From NCBI GenBank assembly GCA_030624805.1, contig JAUXJL010000020.1:1-13698 (forward strand): a stretch of DNA of 13,698 nucleotides, written 5' to 3'. Each line of letters starts with the position of its first letter. The first letter of the stretch is position 1. Below the pieces are notes generated by a model. The model was not told the DNA's origin. It made no database searches and saw only the letters and a list, made by a program, of their open reading frames with translations. The DNA comes from Acidimicrobiia bacterium (GTDB lineage: Bacteria > Actinomycetota > Acidimicrobiia > Spongiisociales > SHLN01). Both the position numbers and the translations under genes were made by a program. Below are positions 1 through 5,761 of the stretch, in pieces.

Positions 1-42
1 AGCCTCGCCTCTGCTGTAGGGGCCTCGGAGTTCGGAGATGAA

Positions 43-68
43 GAAACCCCCCATCCCTGGGGGGTTTC
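43..68 (-). terminator. Intrinsic terminator of the initiator tRNA gene
   Basis: A perfect 10-bp inverted repeat has arms GAAACCCCCC (43-52) and GGGGGGTTTC (59-68) and a 6-nt loop. It lies 5 nt beyond the 3' end of the minus-strand tRNA. Read on the minus strand, the 3' arm ends in GTTTC and is followed by TTCATC, a weak U-rich tail. The position fits a terminator for the tRNA. The perfect symmetry means it could also stop plus-strand transcription arriving from the left edge. Confidence 0.8.
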
Positions 69-73
69 AATCG

Positions 74-147
<74 letters not shown>

Positions 148-220
148 TCGCAGGGTGCAAGTGTATCTCCCGCGGTGGGCAAGTGGCAAGGGTCGAGTGT
201 TGATTTGCAGAGGGCTGACC

Positions 221-244
221 TTCCGTATCGGAAGTATTCCGATA
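221..244. promoter_or_regulatory. Putative operator: three alternating half-sites
   Basis: Three 5-bp half-sites alternate in orientation with exactly 3-bp spacers: TTCCG (221-225), CGGAA (229-233) and TTCCG (237-241). The middle one forms a palindrome with each neighbour. The right-hand palindrome extends to 8-bp perfect arms, TATCGGAA (226-233) and TTCCGATA (237-244). The array lies 44 bp upstream of the ribbon-helix-helix gene and overlaps a GATAAT -10-like hexamer (241-246). RHH repressors commonly bind short repeated half-sites cooperatively in their own promoters, so autoregulation is the natural inference. Binding is not shown. Confidence 0.5.
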
Positions 245-273
245 ATTGCCTGGCTGTCTCGAGGATCGGCCTT

Positions 274-279
274 TATGCT
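274..279 (+). promoter_or_regulatory. Candidate -10 box (TATGCT) of the RHH gene
   Basis: TATGCT ends 9 nt before the ATG at 289, giving a nearly leaderless transcript, the arrangement repeated before several other genes here. No good -35 box is seen. A competing -10 (GATAAT, 241-246) lies inside the half-site array. Confidence 0.3.
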
Positions 280-288
280 GGCCCGGCG

Positions 289-525
289 ATGGAAGTTTTC
301 GAGCCCACCACCATTGGTTTGCCGGTCGACTTGAAGATGCGGCTGGAGAAGGCCGCCGCCCAAGCTGGGTGTCCCGTTGACGAGGTGATCCGAGGCGTGC
401 TGGAGCGAGCGGTCAAGGATCAGCAACTTCGTGTTTCCGGGAGACCACCCGTCAACGATCCTTTGTGCAGTTCGGAGCTCGCTGAGATCATCGATCAGAT
501 CTATCCCAATTCGGGCTGGGGATAG
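289..525 (+). CDS. Small ribbon-helix-helix (CopG/Arc-like) DNA-binding protein
   Basis: This 78-residue protein begins MEVFEPTTIGLPVDLK. A short strand (about residues 7-11, TTIGL) is followed by P-x-D-L and two amphipathic helices (about 13-27 and 29-43) joined at AGCPVDEV, the layout of a ribbon-helix-helix fold, which dimerises to insert a beta-ribbon into the DNA major groove. The tail (about 44-78) carries no domain I recognise. The ATG at 289 was chosen because the fold starts right behind it; an in-frame ATG at 175 would add 38 residues of unconvincing sequence and would run through the putative operator. No toxin-like partner lies alongside, so a stand-alone autoregulated regulator is more likely than an antitoxin. 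Fold confidence is moderate; the target is unknown. Confidence 0.65.
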   Translation: MEVFEPTTIGLPVDLKMRLEKAAAQAGCPVDEVIRGVLERAVKDQQLRVSGRPPVNDPLCSSELAEIIDQIYPNSGWG

Positions 526-575
526 ACCTGCCTTCGTTTCCAAGCAGAAGTCGTAGAAACATTCCCGAGATTCTT

Positions 576-605
576 TGTCGATTTGGCTGTCTCCACTTCG
601 TTGTC
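576..605 (+). promoter_or_regulatory. Candidate ECF sigma promoter of the DGPF/ECF42 operon
   Basis: TGTCGA (576-581) and CGTTGTC (599-605) are separated by 17 bp. As I recall, ECF42-group sigma factors recognise TGTCGA at -35 and a short CG(A/T)C-type -10, and usually control the DGPF gene next to them. The -35 match is exact; the -10 deviates by one base. The site lies about 100 bp upstream of the YCII/DGPF gene, leaving a leader of roughly 95 nt that holds two mini-ORFs. Autoregulation by the sigma factor encoded at 1064-2314 is an inference. Confidence 0.42.
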
Positions 606-650
606 TCAATGAGCATGACGGTGGGAGTCGCCATCACAGGAGGAATCCTC

Positions 651-683
651 ATGGGGAACCCAGTCACCGGTCGGCCACAATGA
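651..683 (+). CDS. Leader mini-ORF 1 (10 codons) with strong Shine-Dalgarno
   Basis: An AGGAGG (638-643) ends 7 nt before an ATG at 651 that opens a 10-residue frame, MGNPVTGRPQ, ending at TGA 681-683. It is one of only two strong Shine-Dalgarno motifs I noticed in the window, and it does not serve the downstream YCII gene directly, being over 60 nt from that start. The stop overlaps the next mini-ORF's start. A short inverted repeat, GAGGA with TCCTC (640-650), overlaps the ribosome-binding site. This could be a translated leader peptide for coupling or attenuation. It is too short for composition to test coding. Confidence 0.35.
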   Translation: MGNPVTGRPQ

Positions 684-709
684 ACGCAATTCGAAAGGCA
701 GCAACATGA
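680..709 (+). CDS. Leader mini-ORF 2 (9 codons), overlapping both neighbours
   Basis: ATG 680-682 overlaps the stop of mini-ORF 1 (ATGA, 680-683). It encodes MNAIRKAAT and stops at TGA 707-709, overlapping the ATG of the YCII gene (ATGA, 706-709). A ribosome loaded at AGGAGG could therefore pass by two successive 4-nt stop/start overlaps into the YCII gene. The geometry is clear in the sequence; translation is inferred. Confidence 0.3.
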   Translation: MNAIRKAAT

Positions 710-1056
710 AGTACCTGCTTCTCATATACGGCGATAACTCGGCGCCGATGGATCCGGCCCAGCCCGAGACCAAGGAGATACTCGAGGCCTATGCCACCTT
801 CAACGACGAGATCAACGGCCGCGGCATCCACCTCGGGAGCAACGCCCTCCAGCCGATCTCGACCGCCACCACCGTGCGGGTGCGAGACGGAGACGTATTG
901 GTGACCGACGGTCCGTTTGCCGAGACCAAGGAGGCGCTAGGCGGGTACTACCTCGTCGAATGCGCCGACCTTGACGAGGCCCTCGAGGTGGCGTCGAAGA
1001 TTCCCGGGGCAATGTTCGGGTCGATTGAGGTGCGCCCGGTCTGGGACTTGGAGTAG
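706..1056 (+). CDS. YCII-related (DGPF domain) protein, ECF42 partner
   Basis: This 116-residue protein begins MKYLLLIYGD and carries the signature VTDGPFAETKE (DGPF at residues 68-71), followed by GGYYLVECADLDEALEVA. This is the DGPF subgroup of the YCII-related family, a small dimeric alpha/beta fold. The family is encoded next to ECF42 sigma factors; its biochemical role is not established, and some YCII relatives have been linked to chlorinated aromatic metabolism. Length is normal for the family. A GAAAGG-like stretch about 7-8 nt upstream could act as ribosome-binding site, and the start overlaps the stop of mini-ORF 2. The sigma factor follows after 7 bp, so the two are almost certainly co-transcribed. 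Confidence 0.9.
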   Translation: MKYLLLIYGDNSAPMDPAQPETKEILEAYATFNDEINGRGIHLGSNALQPISTATTVRVRDGDVLVTDGPFAETKEALGGYYLVECADLDEALEVASKIPGAMFGSIEVRPVWDLE

Positions 1057-1063
1057 CGCCCGC

Positions 1064-2314
1064 GTGACGCGAGGCCTCGCCGATGCTGCTCTCGAAAGTG
1101 TCTTCCGGGATGAGTATGGGCGGGTGCTGGCCGGGCTCATCTCCTACGTTGGAGATTTCCAGCTGGCGGAGGATGCTCTCTCGGATGCGATCGAGGTCGC
1201 GGCCGTCAAATGGGCGACCGATCTTCCGGCCAACCCGGCCGGATGGCTTACCGTTGCCGCCCGCCGCAAGGCGATCGACCGGCTGCGACGCGATGCCTCA
1301 CTCGAAACCAAACTGCGCCTGCTGGAGTCGCTCGAGGCTCACGGGGGTCACGAGCGATATGAGGATGAAATGAATACCGCAATTGCGGACGAACGGCTTC
1401 GGCTCATCTTCACCTGCTGCCACCCGGCCCTCGCCTCAGACGCCCGGGTAGCGCTGACCTTGCGCACCTTGGGCGGACTCACCACTACCGAGATCGCCCG
1501 GTCATTTCTCATCGCCGCGGCGACAATGGCGCAACGGCTCGTACGGGCCAAACGTAAGATCCGCGACGCTGGGATTCCATATCGAGTCCCTCCCGATCAT
1601 GAATTGCCGGATCGGCTCAGCGCGGTCCTCGCCGTCATCTACCTGATCTTCAATGAGGGCTACAGCGCTACATCAGGTGAGGGGCACCTGCGCGCCGAAC
1701 TCACACGTGAAGCAATACGTCTCGGACGGGTGCTCGCCGACCTCATGCCCGATGAGCCAGAAACCCTCGGTCTCTTGGCGCTCATGCTCCTCCACGATTC
1801 GCGGCGAGTGGCTCGCGTGGATGTCAACGGAGACGTGGTGCTGCTCGAGAACCAGGACCGGTCGGTCTGGGATCAAGATCAGATATCGCAAGGGATCAAC
1901 CTGGTCGAGCAAGCCCTGCGACGAGGCCAGGTAGGACCGTATCAGCTGCAGGCCGCCATCTCGGCCGTCCACGCCGAGGCGCGTGATGCAGAGGCCACCT
2001 CGTGGGAGCAGATCGCCGCCCTCTATGGGGAGCTCTACAACCTGCAGCCGTCCCCGGTGGTCGAGCTGAACCGGGCCGTGGCTGTGGCCATGTGGCAGGG
2101 ACCCGAGGCCGGTCTTGAACTCATCGAGCCGCTCGGCATTGAGCTCGATAACTATCAGTTCTTCCACTCGGCCCGCGCCAGCCTGCTGGACGAGCTAGGT
2201 CGGAGCAGCGAAGCCAGGGCGGCCTACGCTCGAGCGCTTGCGCTGGCAGGAAGCGCAGCCGAGCAGCGTTTTCTCGAGAGACAACTCGCGGACATAGACG
2301 AGGGCGGCCGTTAG
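1064..2314 (+). CDS. ECF42-type RNA polymerase sigma factor with C-terminal TPR-like extension
   Basis: This 416-residue protein is much longer than a minimal ECF sigma (about 180). Sigma region 2 spans about residues 10-80 (FRDEYGRVLAGLISYVGDFQLAEDAL through RRKAIDRLRRD). Region 4 spans about 108-172 (RLRLIFTCCHPAL, TLGGLTTTEIARSFL, QRLVRAKRKI). It is followed by the DUF6596-type segment (about 183-290, IYLIFNEGYSAT, RLGRVLADLMPDEPE, LLHDSRR) and a helical TPR-like tail with LYNLQPSPVVELNRAVAVAM. This architecture, plus the DGPF gene 7 bp upstream, is diagnostic of ECF42. No anti-sigma gene is present; the C-terminal extension is thought to act in its place. GTG 1064 was chosen over an in-frame ATG at 971, which would add 31 basic residues read out of frame through the YCII gene. 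A GGAG lies 10 nt before the GTG. Confidence 0.93.
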   Translation: MTRGLADAALESVFRDEYGRVLAGLISYVGDFQLAEDALSDAIEVAAVKWATDLPANPAGWLTVAARRKAIDRLRRDASLETKLRLLESLEAHGGHERYEDEMNTAIADERLRLIFTCCHPALASDARVALTLRTLGGLTTTEIARSFLIAAATMAQRLVRAKRKIRDAGIPYRVPPDHELPDRLSAVLAVIYLIFNEGYSATSGEGHLRAELTREAIRLGRVLADLMPDEPETLGLLALMLLHDSRRVARVDVNGDVVLLENQDRSVWDQDQISQGINLVEQALRRGQVGPYQLQAAISAVHAEARDAEATSWEQIAALYGELYNLQPSPVVELNRAVAVAMWQGPEAGLELIEPLGIELDNYQFFHSARASLLDELGRSSEARAAYARALALAGSAAEQRFLERQLADIDEGGR

Positions 2315-2436
2315 CGGTCGATCGGAGAAATCGGCGTCGCCCAAGGCACCGTCGGCACGCACGCCAAAGGCCTTCTTGCCGTGCTGCAACGCCCTCTCCG
2401 GGAACCGGAGGAGCCGGGCGGGCGGGGTTGAGGCGG

Positions 2437-2442
2437 TATCGT
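2437..2442 (+). promoter_or_regulatory. Candidate -10 box (TATCGT) for a leaderless transcript
   Basis: TATCGT ends 7 nt before the ATG at 2450, which puts the expected transcription start one base before the start codon. The same hexamer at the same 7-nt spacing precedes the ROK kinase gene (13238-13243, minus strand). No convincing -35 box is seen. Confidence 0.4.
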
Positions 2443-2449
2443 CGCCCGG

Positions 2450-3211
2450 ATGGTATTCAACCGAATCTTTGGCAAGCGTCGGCGAGTGACCGGCCGCCCC
2501 CCGTCGGGAAACGGCGCCTCCTCTTTCCACCTGCACTGGCAGATGCCGCCCTCCGCACCGCTGGTCGGGGTACAGGCCACCTTTGAGATCGTCGAGCCTC
2601 CCCGTCTCGACCATCTCTATTTCTGGGCCTTGCAAGCGTCGTTTGGCGACGGGCGACGCTCCCACGGCGGAGCCCACCTTGGCCTGCAATGGAACGCCCG
2701 TCACCCGGGCAACACTGCTGTCAACTGGGGTGGCTATCACCACACCGGTCGGGTGTTGGACGGCTCCCGCTCGGCGCTCCCTTCTACTCCCAACGACCCC
2801 AATACCCGCGACTACCCGTGGCAGCCGAGGACTCAGTACCGGTTTCGTATTACCCGACGTGCCGACGAATGGCGAGGGGAAATCGCCGACATGGCGGCTG
2901 GGACCTCAGTTGTGATTCGAGACCTGTACTCCCCGGGATCAGAGCTCATTCTGCCGATGGTGTGGTCCGAGGTGTTCGCAGCCTGTGATGACCCAACCGT
3001 GGTCGTGCGTTGGAGTGGTTTCGGGGCTCTAGCCCTTGATGGCGAAGTGGTCAGGCCGGGGGCGGTGCGGATCAACTATCAGGCCTACGAGGCGGGTGGG
3101 TGCTCCAACACAACAGTCCTGACCGACGGTGGCGGCATTATCCAGGCAACGAATACAGAGCGAACCTTGCCGCAAGGCAGTGTGCTGTCCGATTTCATCG
3201 AACTCGACTAG
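2450..3211 (+). CDS. Protein of unknown function, beta-rich, aromatic-rich
   Basis: I do not recognise this 253-residue protein. It begins with a basic stretch (MVFNRIFGKRRRVTGR) and has neither a signal peptide nor membrane helices. Residues about 25-215 alternate short hydrophobic strands with Trp/Tyr/His-rich turns: HLHWQMPP (27-34), HLYFWALQASFGDG (55-68), GGAHLGLQWNARHPG (73-87), AVNWGGYHHTGR (90-101), and TQYRFRITRRADEWRGEI (128-145). This suggests a beta-sandwich of the lectin or glycan-binding type. There are two cysteines (179 and 218). The ATG at 2450 has no nearby Shine-Dalgarno, but a TATCGT -10 candidate 7 nt upstream supports it as a leaderless start. The gene lies 85 bp before the MMPL exporter on the same strand; a functional link is possible but unsupported. 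Confidence 0.7.
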   Translation: MVFNRIFGKRRRVTGRPPSGNGASSFHLHWQMPPSAPLVGVQATFEIVEPPRLDHLYFWALQASFGDGRRSHGGAHLGLQWNARHPGNTAVNWGGYHHTGRVLDGSRSALPSTPNDPNTRDYPWQPRTQYRFRITRRADEWRGEIADMAAGTSVVIRDLYSPGSELILPMVWSEVFAACDDPTVVVRWSGFGALALDGEVVRPGAVRINYQAYEAGGCSNTTVLTDGGGIIQATNTERTLPQGSVLSDFIELD

Positions 3212-3264
3212 AAGAATTCTCTCTGGTTGGGACCGGATGTCTACTAGCTTTGTTGCTTACGTCG

Positions 3265-3288
3265 TAGGTAGATGCCGAGTCGGGGAGG
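3265..3288 (+). promoter_or_regulatory. -10 candidate and Shine-Dalgarno of the MMPL gene
   Basis: TAGGTA (3265-3270) could be a -10 box. GGGGAGG (3282-3288) ends 8 nt before the GTG at 3297 and is a strong ribosome-binding site. The Shine-Dalgarno decides the start: upstream in-frame starts at 3129 and 3237 lack one, and the first overlaps the preceding gene. Confidence 0.5.
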
Positions 3289-3296
3289 CCGGAACC

Positions 3297-5717
3297 GTGA
3301 ACATCAATCCTGAAACGCTCGCCAGGGCCAGCAGCAAACGACCATGGATGGTAATCGGTGGATGGCTGGTCCTTCTCGTCGTGGCCGTTGGCCTCATCTC
3401 GTCTTTGTTAGCCGACACTTTGACGACGGATTTCGATTTCACCGATAATCCGGAGGCCAAGCGGGCCGAGCTTCTCCTCGAGGCTCGCATGGAGCCCCCG
3501 TTCGGTGGGCCCCAGACCTTCTTTGAGAGCGTAGTGATCAGCTCAGATTCCGTATCGGCAACCGACCCCGTGTTCGCACAGTATGTTGCCGACATCGAGG
3601 CGGCCGCCGTCAGCCTCGGCCCCGACAAGGTGCTACTGGCCTCCGCGGTGGGTCGCGACGGCCAGCCGCAGATCTCTCCTGACGGCTTCAACCAGATCGT
3701 AAGTGTGATTCTGGCCAATCCGGACATCGACGAAGCCTCGACTGACGCCGAAGAGCTCCGTGAGACGGTCGATGCCGTCGCAGCTCCGGCCGGCATCGAA
3801 GCTCGCATCTTTGGCCAAGCGACTGCTAACAACGACTTTGTGGTTCTGGCCGAGGAAGGGCTGGTGAAGGGAGAGTCGATCGGCGTTTCGGTGGCGATCG
3901 TCGTGCTACTCGCAGTGATCGGGACCGCTGTGGCTGCGTCGTTGCCGATCTTGTTGGCGTTCGCCGCCATCTTCGTGGCCCTTGGCCTGGTCTCCCTGGT
4001 CGGGCAGCTGTTCGACCTTACGTTCTTTGTCCAGAACTTCATCACCATGATCGGCCTGGCGGTCGGGATCGACTATGCACTCTTCATTGTTGCCCGGTAC
4101 CGGGAAGAGCGTACCCACGGCTTCGACAAGATGGAGGCGATCGGCCGGGCGGGGGCGACTGCCAACCGCGCCGTGCTGTTCTCGGGGCTGACGGTAGTGC
4201 TGGCCCTGCTTGGCATGCTCTTCGTACCCAATACGATCTTTCGCAGCCTGAGTGTCGGGGCAATTCTGGTGGTGCTCGTTGCCGTGGCCGCTTCGATGAC
4301 CCTGCTTCCCGCCGTCATGGCGCTGCTGGGGGACCGCCTGGCGTGGGGCCACGGCTGGCCGATGTTCAAGAAGGGTGCCGTCATCGCTGTTGCTGGTGGG
4401 CTGACGTTGGCACTCGGCGCTCTTCTATCTGGGACCTTCGGCGACATTATCTCTGGCGTCGGCGTTTTTGTCCTCGTGATTGGCGTTTTCGGCGTCATTG
4501 CCGGCCTTGTCACGCTTCGCGACTCGGACCTCGCCGCCGAGGGCGGTATGTGGGACAAGATCACCCACTCGGTCATGGGTCGGCCGGTGATGTGGCTGGT
4601 CGGCGGAACAGCGCTCATGCTGTTCTTCGGCTCCTTCTGGCTCAGCATGGATACCGGATTCTCCGGCCCGAGCACGCTCCCCGAGCGGCTGGAATCGCGG
4701 CAGGCCTTCGACATCTTGCAAAACGACTTCGGGTTCATTCCGACCGACCCGATAGAGGTCGTCATCGACGGCCCGGTCACCGCTGAGGTTGAAGCAGCTG
4801 TGGCGGACCTCAGCGCCGCCGCCGCGGAGAACCCGGCTATGGGTGCCGCTGATCCATTGATCGTCAACCAAGCAGGTGACTTGGCACTCTTAGCGATTCC
4901 CTTGACGAGCGACCCTCAAAGCGATGCCGCCGCGGACGCGGTGCTGAGCTTGCGGAACGATTTGGTTCCGGCGTCGTTTGCCGGCTCTAACGTCGAAGTG
5001 TTGGTAGGCGGTGCCAGTGGGTTCAACGTCGACTTCTTCGATGACGTGACCACCAGAACCCCGATCGTGTTCATATTCGTTCTGGGGCTGAGCTTCATAG
5101 TGCTCACTGTTGTGTTCCGATCGATAGTGCTGCCTGTGAAAGCCATTTTCCTCAACCTTCTGTCGGTGGCCGCGGCTTACGGTCTGGTTGCGCTTTTCTT
5201 CCAGGAGGGAGTCGGTCCGTCGTGGGTGAAGAACATTTTCGGTTTCCAGGCAGTGGAGTCGATCGAGGCCTGGCTCCCACTCTTCCTGTTCGCAGTTCTG
5301 TTCGGGCTGTCGATGGACTATCACGTCTTCCTGCTGAGCAGGATCAGGGAGCACTTCGATCTGACTGGAGACAACACACTGTCGGTGGCCCATGGCCTCC
5401 GCACAACCGGGTCGATCATCACTGGGGCAGCTCTCATCATGGTGGCGGTGTTCGGAGGATTCGCCGCCGGCGAGCTCATCCCCCTCCAGCAGATGGGATT
5501 CGGTCTGGCCGTCGCAGTGTTCCTAGACGCCACGATCGTGAGATCCATACTGGTGCCGGCCTCGATGAAGCTGCTTGGTGACTACAACTGGTACCTGCCC
5601 AAGTGGCTCAACTGGCTTCCCCACATCGACATTGAGGGTCACGAGGCCGCCCTGGCGGCGCAGGATCGTGAAGTCGAGGTAGCAGAGGAAGCTGAGGTTG
5701 GCGCCTCGGCCGATTAG
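3297..5717 (+). CDS. MMPL-family RND transporter (lipid or drug exporter)
   Basis: This 806-residue inner-membrane protein has the two-fold RND/MMPL repeat. TM1 is at about 17-38; porter domain 1 at about 40-192; TM2-6 at about 194-350; TM7 at about 429-448; porter domain 2 at about 450-585; TM8-12 at about 588-760; the acidic tail is about 770-806. The proton-relay Asp-Tyr pairs of MMPL transporters are intact: GLAVGIDYALF (D259, Y260) and GLSMDYHVFLLSR (D674, Y675). MMPL proteins use proton-motive force to export lipids or hydrophobic compounds; the substrate here cannot be read from sequence. An apparent extra pair of hydrophobic helices (about 361-406) sits between TM6 and TM7. The GTG start is chosen for its Shine-Dalgarno and because the family-typical N-terminus (ARASSKRPWMVIGGW) follows. 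Confidence 0.93.
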   Translation: MNINPETLARASSKRPWMVIGGWLVLLVVAVGLISSLLADTLTTDFDFTDNPEAKRAELLLEARMEPPFGGPQTFFESVVISSDSVSATDPVFAQYVADIEAAAVSLGPDKVLLASAVGRDGQPQISPDGFNQIVSVILANPDIDEASTDAEELRETVDAVAAPAGIEARIFGQATANNDFVVLAEEGLVKGESIGVSVAIVVLLAVIGTAVAASLPILLAFAAIFVALGLVSLVGQLFDLTFFVQNFITMIGLAVGIDYALFIVARYREERTHGFDKMEAIGRAGATANRAVLFSGLTVVLALLGMLFVPNTIFRSLSVGAILVVLVAVAASMTLLPAVMALLGDRLAWGHGWPMFKKGAVIAVAGGLTLALGALLSGTFGDIISGVGVFVLVIGVFGVIAGLVTLRDSDLAAEGGMWDKITHSVMGRPVMWLVGGTALMLFFGSFWLSMDTGFSGPSTLPERLESRQAFDILQNDFGFIPTDPIEVVIDGPVTAEVEAAVADLSAAAAENPAMGAADPLIVNQAGDLALLAIPLTSDPQSDAAADAVLSLRNDLVPASFAGSNVEVLVGGASGFNVDFFDDVTTRTPIVFIFVLGLSFIVLTVVFRSIVLPVKAIFLNLLSVAAAYGLVALFFQEGVGPSWVKNIFGFQAVESIEAWLPLFLFAVLFGLSMDYHVFLLSRIREHFDLTGDNTLSVAHGLRTTGSIITGAALIMVAVFGGFAAGELIPLQQMGFGLAVAVFLDATIVRSILVPASMKLLGDYNWYLPKWLNWLPHIDIEGHEAALAAQDREVEVAEEAEVGASAD

Positions 5718-5748
5718 ACAAACGCGAACGCGGATTTCTGGCGCAATC

Positions 5749-5754
5749 TAGGCT
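5749..5754 (+). promoter_or_regulatory. Candidate -10 box (TAGGCT) for a leaderless transcript
   Basis: TAGGCT ends 7 nt before the ATG at 5762; with usual promoter geometry transcription would start one base before the start codon. There is no Shine-Dalgarno for this gene, which fits leaderless expression independent of the MMPL gene 44 bp upstream. Confidence 0.42.
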
Positions 5755-5761
5755 GGCGCTC

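Noticed and set aside
2396..2410. CTCCGG-GAA-CCGGAG hairpin after the sigma-factor gene
   Set aside because: The stem is only 6 bp with no T-tract; a terminator cannot be supported, although one would be expected in this gap.
3129..3296. Upstream extension of the MMPL frame, including ATG 3237
   Set aside because: It overlaps the preceding gene, has no ribosome-binding site, and GGGGAGG is optimally placed for the GTG at 3297.
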